A DNA stretch of 64,000 bases, from NCBI GenBank assembly GCA_029953675.1, contig JAMWBK010000001.1, forward strand, positions 347,001 to 411,000, given 5' to 3'. The notes beneath the pieces are model-generated. The model was given only the letters and a program-made list of their open reading frames with translations, did not search any database and had not been told where the DNA came from. This stretch comes from Rhodosorus marinus (lineage: Eukaryota > Rhodophyta > Stylonematophyceae > Stylonematales > Stylonemataceae). Positions 1 through 9,912 of the stretch are shown here, piece after piece. A program made the position numbers and the translations under genes. Within the stretch, counting starts at the first letter, position 1, and each line of letters opens with the position of its first letter.

Positions 1-581
1 CAGGCCATCAACTCGTCTACATTATAAACCAATACACTTACTCTATAAACAGTATAATATTGGTTTACTATTGTTTATATACCGTATCCTATGAAATCAA
101 ATGAGAATACCGTACTCGAGCATCAAATCTTAAATGTATCGATTTAGTATCGATAATATGACTACTTTAAAGTATATACTGTTTAAATGTTCGTTCTAAG
201 CCAATTTTCTCATTTAGAATTTTTGGGTCGAGTCGTCCGAACGAAATAATTTGCATTATTCATGATATGGTATGATAAATTTGAAAATTATGAATTATAT
301 TGTTGTCTGGGAACGTACAAAATGATCGAAAATGGAATAGATTAAAGTTGTTGAGCGTAAAATATCCGCCGTCGTTGAGATCCGTTTTTTTTTTTTTTTG
401 GCTCTGAGAGTTTGATGACGCTGGTGGAACAGTCACCCAAATAGGTATCCGCGCTCCGGTGTCGTTGTCGGATTTCTATCGCTGCGGGAAGCTTAGAGGA
501 AATTTTGGTTTGCACAAGAAGCCGGAGTGAAAGAAGTTGTATTTAGCTCTTTTTGGATTTTTTTGGTTGGCGTTGTGAGTC
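1..581 (+). promoter_or_regulatory. AT-rich promoter and 5' leader of NAC alpha
   Basis: Positions 1-330 are clearly AT-rich and hold no credible reading frame. A T run lies at about 386-400. From about 400 to the start codon at 582 the + strand becomes G/T-rich, which is the leader signature seen before other genes in this window. I infer promoter plus 5' untranslated region. No TATA box was assigned. Confidence 0.5.
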
Positions 582-1339
582 ATGGTGGAGACGACAGTGG
601 AGACGGCGGAGGTGCCGAAGGAGGAGGTGGTTGAGGAGGTGACCAAGGAGGAGCCTGAGGCTGAGGAAGCTGAGGCTGAGGAAGCTGAGGTTGGGGATGC
701 GACTGATGAGGATGATGAGCATGATCATGATGATGATCACGATCACGATCATGAGCACGATCACGATGACCACGACCATGACCATGACGATGTCCATGGC
801 GGCGGAAAGCAGTCGAGAGCGGAGAAGAAGACCAGGAAGGCAATGTCTAAGCTTGGGTAAGTACATTTGGAAGACAATGGCGAGAAAATAAGGGGTAAAT
901 CGCAGATAGCCTTTGGAGCTAAGCATACTGTGGTCTTCATTGCAGGTTGAAGCCGGTTCCGGGTGTTAACAGGGTAACTCTGAAACGGAAGCCAAATACG
1001 CTATTCGTCATTTCGAAGCCGGATGTGTTCAAGTCGCCCTCTTCTGATACATATGTCATCTTCGGTGAGGCGAAGGTTGAAGACCTGTCAGCAGCAGCGC
1101 AGTCTGCTGCTGCTGAACAGTTCAAGGACGTTGAACCTCAAGTCGCACCGGCGGCGGCTACGACTGAAGCGGAAGAGCCGGTGGAAGTAGATGATAACAT
1201 TAGTGAAACTGGTCTTAAGGATGGAGATATTGAGCTCGTTATGGCGCAGACTGACGTCAAACGTCCACAGGCTGTCAAGGCCCTCAAGGAAAGCGATGGT
1301 GACATTGTCAACGCCATTATGGCGCTCGCCGTGCTCTAG
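582..1339 (+). CDS. NACA: Nascent polypeptide-associated complex subunit alpha
   Basis: NAC alpha pairs with NAC beta at the ribosome exit tunnel, shields nascent chains and controls SRP access. Exons are 582-856 and 946-1339. The junction rebuilds the continuous stretch KAMSKLG-LKPVPGVNRV, the start of the NAC domain, and gives a 222-residue protein. The NAC domain runs from about residue 80 to 140 and includes FVISKPDVFKSP and TYVIFGEAKVEDLS. A C-terminal UBA domain follows (about 180-222, with DIELVMAQTDVKRPQAVKAL). Both are hallmarks of the alpha subunit. The acidic N-terminus is usual for the family, but here residues about 44-75 are almost only Asp, His and Glu, an unusual His/Asp tract. 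The intron (857-945) has GTAAGT and GCAG borders. The identification is firm. Confidence 0.95.
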
Positions 1340-3156
1340 CTGCCGGCTAGCGTACTAGAAAGGTTTTTAGCGATGATCGTAAATAAGTAGCGCCCCGCTG
1401 TTCCTTAACAATATTTTGGAATGCCATTTGATCGTGCCAAAGGACTAGGCGTTCCACCTTAGACGAAGATAATAACTCTGACTCTAGGTCTGCGCGTGCA
1501 ACTTCGGCAACGAGTCTGTCCGGTTAGGGGGATGGGAGCTCTTTGCTGCGAGCAAGATCCAGTAGTTGACTGGTTCACGGAAAACTGTTGAGAGGGAATC
1601 AGTTTGCAATCCCAACCCGAATTTGCTGCTCGCCAAGAGCCGAATTGTGGGACTGTCCCTTAACAAGATGATCCTGGATAGCACAAGAAGCGACAGCTTC
1701 CCTTTAATCAGACACATGGATGTGTTGGTTGCCTCGTTATTGGGTCTGACTCAGCTCAATGTCTGCTATTGCGACAGCCTCGAGAACTTGTGGTAGGAGC
1801 AAGTGATCAAGGCAACCTGACGAACATCCGCTAGCAGCTAGTGAAAAGCATAACAGTGCTTTCTGCGGCTTGGAATGACTTGAACGGACGCAAACAGTGG
1901 TACCATAACTCTCACTTCCTGCAATCATTGTTCTGCGCGACCGACAAGCAAGGAGCGGGATGCCAAAGTCCAAGGTACTAGCTACCTGACGTTACTGTTG
2001 CAAACAAGAGCACACTCATCCAGCCGCAGAAAACAAGATTGTTGATGGCTCCCAGTTCCCATGCCAATACCCCTACAAAGCAACTATTCTTGTGTGGCGA
2101 CTCCGCTTACGCTCCAGGCGATCGTTTTGTTGTGTTGCATGTTGTCAGCCGTGGTTTCTGTTCCGACATAGTGGGCAGTTGTGCAGAGCACAGAAGAGAG
2201 CTCATTTCAAACAGTTTGCGGTTCATGCACTCATTATCAAAAGACAATTCGAGCCGGTACTCCGTCGACTGTTGCCTGCTTCGCGTAAATCTCCTGAGCA
2301 CGCGTACTCATGAACGCAAATCTCCTTGATGAATTGACTTTACAGAGAACGTGGGAGGTTCGAATGACTTTATGAAAGTCCATCCGTTTTACAAACGACA
2401 TGATCCAAAACTTGAGGCAGGTTGAGTTTCTCTGGTCTTTCCATGGTGTCCAGTCTAGCATACTTTTGCTGTGCACTGGAAGATTCTGTAGGTCAGGCGT
2501 TGGATTTATGGGCATCCAACACCGGTTAGTGACTCCGTCGAGAGTTCGTGTCGCTTTACCTCACCACAGCCAGCACCCACTTAAAAAAGATCCCCCGTGG
2601 TTGCCTCGGACTCGACTTGTATCGGTTTCCGGCACGTGAAGACCAGCCTGTCGAGATCTGCCAGATTCCACCCCCCTTGCCCTCCATAATTTCCCAACCA
2701 TGCTTCTAAAGATACCTACTCAACAGTTAGTGGATGGTCCCGCTGCTGGGCGTGGCTTGAAAATGAACCTCTAGCTAGATCGTCGCTAATCTAGCCTTCG
2801 GGCAGCAGCTAGTCTCTTCCCAACCAGTTCTGCTCAGCAGGATAGGGACGTTGGGCCGACTGAGACACCAATGGACTCAATTCCGCTAGCTAAGCAGCCC
2901 GTGAATGAATCCATACCCTACTGGAACTTCAGGTCTCCCTCTCCCTCATTGCCTTTGCAGCTGTTCCTTTAGTTCAAGCAATGTATCGACTGGTGGACCA
3001 CTGATTGAATTTCTTCTCAATATTTGCTACGAGGAAACCTCTAACTTTTTGCAAGCATTTTACAGGGCATTCATTTCTATTAAAAATTTCAGGAAAAGGA
3101 GTTTTCCCAAGACCCCCCAAAAAATGAACCTGGACGTACCCCCCCTTGGCGGGACC

Positions 3157-3545
3157 TGGGGCATGCCCCAATGGCCCCGTTGGAAGGCCATATCAACGAT
3201 TTCAACAGTCTCGTAGTAGATTCTGATGCCCCAATGCTTGATATGGAGGTTTGATTGGTGGAGGTGCAAGCCCTCGCACGGGGTTTTGTGAAAAAGGTTG
3301 CGACATCTCTGGAAGCCAATCCATCATTGTAAACGAATTTCAACTCATTTTCTGCCGAGACATTCAATTTATTTTCATCATACGACTGAGCTTCGATGTA
3401 TTGTATTCTGTAATAAGGCATATTGTATAGGTCAATCGTTTCATGAATATGCTAAACAAAAATTTATGTCCCATTGCCGTATTTGGCCCCTAAATGAATT
3501 GCTACCATTTGAAGTTTTATCATGCTCAGGCTGGGGCATGCCCCA
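3157..3545. repeat. Two copies of a 14-bp perfect palindrome
   Basis: TGGGGCATGCCCCA occurs at 3157-3170 and again at 3532-3545, each followed by A and preceded by C. The copies are 375 bp apart. A partial third form, TGCCCCAATG, lies near 3227-3236. They could be protein-binding palindromes or the ends of a small decayed element. The sequence does not decide between these. Confidence 0.6.
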
Positions 3546-5203
3546 ATCCGCCTGAGCCCACTTTACCCTGAAGTTCACGTACATCAAGTTTTTCAATAAA
3601 TTTGTTTCTATTCAATCAGGCTCGGTCGACTTTTCAATGAATGTCAAAATGAAGGGCCTGAGTGTTATGTTCCCTGCTGTAAACCGCATCTCCGAAGTAA
3701 ATATTACAAGAATATTTGTTCTGCACTTTATGCGCTTGGAAGTATCTGTCCCGCTGTTTATGCGAACTCATTTAATCTGAAGACAAGTGGAACCCTGAGG
3801 AAATCTACTCGTTTGTAGTCCTTCATTCTCGCGGTGATGGCTGGTGAAAGTGAGATGCATTTCATACCTCCCCACCTGTTTCCGTTCATTTTTCGAAGGC
3901 GTTGTTGAGGGGCCGGCAGAAGGCCGTCCCCTCTTTCCGGCCGAAGACGATGCTGATGGTACAACATGCGGAGTTGCAAAGTATATTTATCCATTGGACA
4001 GACCGACTTAGCTTTTTGTTCCACGCCTGTCACGGAGCTGATCTTCCTTGTAACAACTGCGTGGTGCTGTGTTGGTTGAGAACTCTCTCCTGTACTCATC
4101 CAGGGTAGTCGCAGTCGTCTTGCGTGGCGAGCTCCCTAGGGGGTGGGTCTTGAAGAGGTTACCTGTTTCTCATGTAGAGCTGGCTTTTGATAATTTCTGG
4201 TACTGGTTTTCGATTCATACGCGTACATACGGAACTCCTTCCCACTTCTGAGCGAGGTACTCGTCAGTTCTGTCTGGTCATGCGCTTTTTCGATCCTGTT
4301 GATCTTTGGGTGGACCTTTAGACATATAGGCAGGTCTTCCCGCAGCGGAGTGACCCGAAAACTTCTCGAGATACACATATTTTGGGAACTCCTCGTTTCA
4401 CCAGGCCAGGAGCCGGACAGCTTAGTACCAAACCCCCGGTCTCCACGCAAATCCGAGTTGACTGAAAATAGAATGCGCCTGCGCGAGCGCCGCCGTGCTC
4501 AGCGCTGCTCAAAATGCTGAGCACTGCTCAGCTCGCAAAAATCAGCTGCGCTCATCCAGCAATATCCTTCTAGAAAATCCAAAATATAGGAAACCCTGGG
4601 AGAGGGACCATGGAAGTTTGCTGACTCTCATCCTCACGACTACCAATATCAATTGTACTGTCTTATGAAGTATTGCCCAGTCATCTCCAAACAAATTGTA
4701 ACACCCACCCCCCCCAAATAAAGTTTGGGTCACCCTCCACACTGGCAGCCAATATTTTGTATCACATTTATTATTTCAACATTTTCTAGATTGCTTACTT
4801 TCTATAATATGCTTTTTTAGCTTTCTTTCTTAGACTGTCCAGAATCCAGTGATTTTCGCTTACAATGGCAGCAGCGTGCTAATGAACGAGGCCGACTCCA
4901 AATCAATGTCAGTACGGGGGTAGGAACAAGGCTCGCGGTGAGGACTCGGATCATTTCAGCTCACATTTAATTTGAGTAAATATTTCAGAAATATTTGATT
5001 TCTATGGAAACAGGAAATTTTCACAATCCCTAATGTCCAATGGCTTGTATTAGCATCGACCAGGCAGTTAGGTGTCAACACGTGCCCCAGGGGATAAGTT
5101 CCAAGTCCCTAAAACAAATATACATCTGCGCATATTCTATGCGCTTGAGATGGCCATGAAGTGGGGATGGCAAAGTTTCATCAGGTAAAAACGATTAGTA
5201 CTT

Positions 5204-5414
5204 CCTAAAAAAAGAATATCATCTTATTCTACGAGGACCTCTTTGCTTTCAGTTAGATTTTTATTGATTTTTTGGTTGGAAAAATCGCGATTTTGCCCAA
5301 TATTTGGGTGGCAGGGATAAAAGTTGATGACGCCGAGATTCACGAGGGAGGGGGGGGGGTGAGTAGGGACGGGTCGCCTAAAAAAAGGATATGATCTTAT
5401 TCTACGAACACCTC
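5204..5414 (+). repeat. Imperfect direct repeat, 173-bp period
   Basis: About 38 bp beginning CCTAAAAAAAG and ending near ACGAGGACCTC at 5204-5241 is repeated with few changes at 5377-5414. In both copies the match resumes downstream as ATTTTGCCCAAT. This suggests a local duplication of roughly 170 bp in the upstream region of the zinc-finger gene. Confidence 0.6.
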
Positions 5415-5991
5415 CGCGTACACGGAACTGTTTTTTGGGATTTTTTACACCATTTTGCCCAATGCTTTTGCTCAGTGCTTTTGCTTAGCTGGTGTAAAAA
5501 CTTAAGACGGAGAGACATGACTGGATAGAGTGTGTGGAATTAGAAGCTGACGAATGTTGAAAAAAGATAAAACAATCGTGTCTTCGGGGTTTGGCGGGGG
5601 GGGTGTGAAGTATAAAGCCGTTTACTTGGAAGCTTTGGAAGAGGGTAACGATACGATCAGCGGGAACAGAAGGGTTGTGTGTTGTTAAGTTTTCGGGTGT
5701 GTGTGTGTGGTTTTTTGGTTTGTTTTGAGTGGGAGTGAATTCAGACTGAGGAAGAGTAGTTTGGAGAGTTGGTTTGGTCTAGGGCAAAATCATTTTCCGG
5801 TTTTGCCTGTAGTTTTTGGCGGTCTTGTTTGCGACGTTTTTTTTTTGAGGGGGGGGGGGGCCTTGTTTGAGGTGAGGAGGACGGTATGGTATGGTCGGGT
5901 GAGGTGGACTCTATTGCTGCTTCTACTTTTTGTGCGTGAGGGTATCTGTGTTTGATAAGGAGGGAAACACTTTTTTGACTTTGGTGTAAGT

Positions 5992-7584
5992 ATGGCTAAC
6001 ATTCAGGGGCTGAACTCCCTAGATGTATTGGGGGGTTTGCCTGACTACGCGAAGGACTGGTTGACAACTACTGAGCATGTACCTACCCCCAACGCGGAAA
6101 TGCTGCAGAAGTATTTACCGATCACTATCGAGTCTTTCATAATGAATACGGAGGTCAAGTTCTCCATGCTTCCTCATTTTGAACGTGATAGTATGTGGTT
6201 TGCGTCTACACTGCCCGAGACTCCCAACTCGCTTCCCGTGAAGTCGGTTTTGAGCGCCTACGGGGCACCGCCTCAGACTGTTCACGCGAGAACAATACTC
6301 GACTTGCGAACTAATAATACGCGAATGCTTGAGGTAGTGCGGTTTGATGACGACAGCTTGTGCTGTTCGAAGACTGTGAGATATGAAAACGGAGATATTA
6401 AGACCGTCAGTCACTTCTTACCTTCGTCAACGAGCGAATTCAAAGAGGAGTTCTGCCTGAGGCGGGACACAAATTTCGAGTGCAGATTTTGTGCTTTCCT
6501 GCGAGTCGAGTGCCAATGCGCAACAAGTGTAAAAATGCGTAGCTGCTCATCTGGGCTAACTTCTTTGAACAACAATTCGACAAAACATTTGCACTGGACA
6601 GCTCTTCGAGATTTCATGGGAAACGTTTTCAACCATAACATTGGCAGGACACAAATGTGCATGTATGTTTCCCGCGGAGCAAACAAGTGGGGGCGCGTTT
6701 CGCAGAGAAATTGTGTAGTCAGATATCTTTCCCATGACAATGAAGATGGCCTCTTAGTGAAGGAGAAGGACAAGTACATCCTGGAAAGTTTCGCGCTTTT
6801 GTCTCCTGGAGGATTGCTCAGGTTTAAGTTTGAGAGTGATGTTAGCGGGTCGGAGGGATGGGACGCCTCCAACCGTTTCTATGACGGGATGGAAAACGAC
6901 CGGAACTCTTATTCCATGATAGACCCGCTGGCAGAAGACGGTGTTTTCAAGGTGGAGCTTGGGTTCCAGCGCTCGCTCATGTCAGGTGATTCATTGCTGT
7001 CAACCGAGAAAGAGGTGGATTCGCAGACTTTCAGCGAGTCGGCAAGACTGGCGCTCGAGTACTCAGGAAGTGGTACTACCCTGCAGACTGATGAAGTACA
7101 GAACACCAAGCGCGTATATACCTCCTTAGAAAACGACATGGTGGACGCAGTGGATTTGGAAGACTCAAAACCGTCAACTGACAGTGACCCAGTAGCGAAG
7201 AAGCGAAAACTTGAAGATATCAAAGACGGCTCCTCATTGGTTTGTGAACATTGCTCGAAGGAATTCAAGAGGAAGTATGACTTGCGGCGGCATGTGACAA
7301 CCGTGCACGAGAAAGTGAGAAAGTTTGCATGCAGCATGTGCGACTTGCGCTTCCTGCAACGGGCACACTTGACAGAGCACATTTCGTGCGTTCACGAGAG
7401 GAGGAAAGCGAACTTCTGTGCAAAGTGTGAATTGACGTTTAGCTCAAAGAGCCGGTTAGTAAGACATGATCGTGCGGTACACCAGAAGCTACGCCCCTAT
7501 GTCTGTGGCGTATGCAATAACAAGTACTTCCAGAGGACTGACCTTAAAAAGCACCAAGACGCTAAGCATGCAAACGTCTTTTGA
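5992..7584 (+). CDS. Four-finger C2H2 zinc-finger protein
   Basis: A single uninterrupted 530-residue frame. Four classical C2H2 fingers occupy the C-terminus, with zinc ligands spanning residues 418-439, 447-468, 476-497 and 505-526. Each is C-x2-C-x12-H followed by a histidine 4-5 residues later, joined by linkers of about seven residues. A basic nuclear localisation signal, AKKRKLED, sits at 402-409. The first 400 residues match no domain I recognise. They contain a cysteine-rich patch (CRFCAFLRVECQC, 164-176) that could bind another zinc. The role is most likely DNA-binding transcription factor, target unknown. The ATG follows GTAAGT directly, so a splice donor in the leader is possible. 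It is one of only three intron-free coding regions here. Confidence 0.9.
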   Translation: MANIQGLNSLDVLGGLPDYAKDWLTTTEHVPTPNAEMLQKYLPITIESFIMNTEVKFSMLPHFERDSMWFASTLPETPNSLPVKSVLSAYGAPPQTVHARTILDLRTNNTRMLEVVRFDDDSLCCSKTVRYENGDIKTVSHFLPSSTSEFKEEFCLRRDTNFECRFCAFLRVECQCATSVKMRSCSSGLTSLNNNSTKHLHWTALRDFMGNVFNHNIGRTQMCMYVSRGANKWGRVSQRNCVVRYLSHDNEDGLLVKEKDKYILESFALLSPGGLLRFKFESDVSGSEGWDASNRFYDGMENDRNSYSMIDPLAEDGVFKVELGFQRSLMSGDSLLSTEKEVDSQTFSESARLALEYSGSGTTLQTDEVQNTKRVYTSLENDMVDAVDLEDSKPSTDSDPVAKKRKLEDIKDGSSLVCEHCSKEFKRKYDLRRHVTTVHEKVRKFACSMCDLRFLQRAHLTEHISCVHERRKANFCAKCELTFSSKSRLVRHDRAVHQKLRPYVCGVCNNKYFQRTDLKKHQDAKHANVF

Positions 7585-8348
7585 AAGTGCTTGTTATTTA
7601 TACCCCGGAGTTACGGCATCGACTATGTGACATTGCCGCGCTGGTGCGAAGGCGAGGTGATGCGTGGTACCATTGCATACCTCCCTGCGATGAGGCGCGT
7701 CCGCAAGGTTGGCGGCCGTGCATCCACGAAAAGCACACAGGAGATTAATTCTTGTTAAAAGTGTGCAGATTTCCGAGGCTGACCTGAACTAGCGGAATAG
7801 GGCCCGCCGATCGTTTTAACTGTCAGAGAATAGGGACTCCATTGAAGTGCGGGGTTCCCCACCACAACATGGAAGCTTTTTGGCCAGTTCACTCAGACTT
7901 TCCGCGAGACTAGCTGGCAAACTGCCAGCTGCTTATGGGAGAACACCCTTGTTGTTTGCGTGCTCACGTGTTGCCCCGAGGAACGAAGATTCGTTCATCA
8001 TGTTTATGTGAATAATATGGAATATAGAACTTGCTATTCCTTCGAAGCAAAGTCGTCTAAACAAAAAGAACTATTGAAATTTTTGCTTAACTCCTACTAC
8101 GTTGTTGTCCAAGTACTCGTGGTGACAGATGGCTAGGGAAAGGAGTCCATTACCCCTCTGGGTATCGAGTGTACATGATATAGCAACGGGAAAAACGGAA
8201 CAATACGCTAGACGCCCACTTGCCCTTTCGCATGTTAATAATAACCAGTCGTACAGGATCTCGACTCCAACAGAGTTGAGTACTCACCAAAGCTTCTAAC
8301 GCAGCCTACCGTGATCCTCTAGCTGAGAAATGCGAGATGAACCACTCC
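7585..8348. other. Convergent 3' flank, nothing found
   Basis: This holds the 3' regions of the zinc-finger gene (+) and the NUMOD3 gene (-), which converge here. I see no conserved frame, RNA gene or repeat. Confidence 0.4.
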
Positions 8349-9912
8349 TCATCTTTCCGACACTTTCAGTGCCGGGATTTTCTCTCCAGTCGCCTCGTCT
8401 ACCGCAAAAGCTCGTCCGTCAATGTAAACATACACGTTCTTTTTCTCTCCGGCATCTTGAGGAGACGAAGATCGGTTAGCCTTCGATTGTAATGTGCGAA
8501 GCAGCTCTTCTTCCTCGTATTCATCCCAGTCCTCGTCTTCTTCGTCGTAGTCTTCGTCAAACTCCTCCTCATCCTCAGCAAGCTCTTTGTCCTTTATCGT
8601 ACTAATATCGAGGTCATCCTCTCGCCGCGAACCCCTGCCCTTCCTTTTTGCATGAACTGTTGTAACGTGGTCATTGTCCGACTCGAAATCGAGGTGTATT
8701 TCGGGAAACTCTAATGGGGTGTCCTTCGTCAGTTGGATTTGTGACACGTCGATCTTGCCTGGTGTCTCCGGTTCTGGGAGCGCCCCAGATGATCTAAGTA
8801 CCTCCACCAACGACTTGTCCTTTTCGATCCTCAAAAGTTCCCGCTGCTTGTTCTCCTCACGAGCTTTCTTTCGGTCTAACTTCGCCTGTTCTCGAGCCTC
8901 CAAGCGCTGCTTCCTCTTCGCTTCCAGACGAATTCTCTTTTCCTCAATGGCTTTTTCCGCCTCTGCTTCGGCGATTGGGTCTCGCTCTTTTCCACTCCGG
9001 GTGGCATTGTAAGTCAAAAGGCTTTCCCGAATTCTCGCACGGTGCTCCGCTGAGAGGGGTTTCCTCCCATTCACCCTTAGTTTGGACCGCATTCCACCAA
9101 CTACCCGCTCTCTATAGTCGGGATCCGCCCACATCTCCTTGATCTTCTTAGAAAGCTTCTCCCGAGTTTCATCGCTAAGCTGTCTCCCGACTCTGTTCCT
9201 CCCTACAGGACCGTCGAAACCACAACCGTTAGTCTAGTCAACGTTATGAAGATCACCTGTTCCAATTGTTCTTACCTCTACTTTCGGTTGAGCTTCCTTC
9301 GTAAAGCTCATTTAGGCTCTCCCTAAACTCCTCGTCCTCGAGAGATTCGTTTATGTACGCATTCAATTTGTTCTTCACGTCTTCACGGTACTCGAACGGT
9401 ACCGTGCCGGACGTGAACTCTGAGATCAGGGACGGAACTTGAACTCTTCCTTTCCTCACCTTAGCACCCTCTCGAAGTGCTTTCATAGCGTTGCTTTCGC
9501 GAATTTTTACTTTGATCTTCTCCCTCGTTTCAACAGTTTGCTTCCTTCCGACATTTACCTTTCTCATTTTTTCCCTCATCTCTGGCCGTAGCATTGCCGC
9601 GCGTGTCCGCTCCGCAATTTTACGGCGCGTTTCATCGGAATGTTTCCTGCCCTTGTTCCATGGCGTGTTGCCCTTATTTGCTAGTGAAATCTTCTTCTTC
9701 GTTTCCTCTCTATGCTTCCTCCCAAGCCAGTGAGGAGTTCTTCCACTACCAGAAACCTCTGCCTCCCCTTCCGGGGTTACACTCATAGCGGTAGCAACGC
9801 GAAACACCCCACCCTCACGTCTATTGCGAACGCAACCATTCCTAGCCTTCAACCTCCAAGCCGCAGGAGAGACGAACCCCATCCCGGCCAATCCAAGCCT
9901 ACACTCCTCCAT
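8349..9912 (-). CDS. Plastid-targeted NUMOD3-repeat protein
   Basis: Exons are 9912-9276 and 9202-8349 (73-nt intron, GTAAG to TGTAG), giving 496 residues from the first ATG. The central part carries several NUMOD3-type motifs: RTPHWLGRKHREETKKKIS, TPWNKGRKHSDETRRKIAE, NVGRKQTVETREKIKVK, and one that spans the splice junction, RNRVGRQLSDETREKLSKK. NUMOD3 is the DNA-binding module of GIY-YIG and HNH homing endonucleases. No nuclease domain is present here. A Lys/Arg/Glu coiled-coil region follows, then a very acidic tract (about 418-450). The N-terminus looks like a transit peptide. The second ATG (9882, MGFVSP) fits the red algal phenylalanine rule better than the first. I infer a plastid nucleic-acid-binding protein. 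The exact function is unknown. Confidence 0.75.

Larger units (their letters stand above)
1340..5991. other. Long intergenic region, no confident gene
   Basis: The 3' flank of NAC alpha is followed by about 4 kb in which I see only short, unrelated open frames. Notable contents are a pair of identical 14-bp palindromes (3157-3170 and 3532-3545), a 9-bp inverted repeat at 4495-4524, AT-rich patches at 4740-4850 and 4960-5060, an imperfect direct repeat (5204-5241 and 5377-5414), and from about 5540 a G/T-rich leader with a 12-G run near 5848 in front of the zinc-finger gene. A weak resemblance to a decayed copia-type polyprotein on the minus strand at 3170-3420 is too poor to annotate. Confidence 0.4.

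Noticed and set aside
580-843. Minus-strand frame rich in His, Pro and Ser opposite NAC alpha exon 1
   Set aside because: It is the antisense image of the Asp/His/Glu repeat and has no independent support.
3060-3421. Copia-type polyprotein remnant
   Set aside because: The resemblance is limited to a few residues in more than one frame. It is kept only as a low-interest observation.
6411-7382. Two minus-strand frames of over 150 codons inside the zinc-finger gene
   Set aside because: They are antisense shadows of a well-supported frame with intact zinc fingers.
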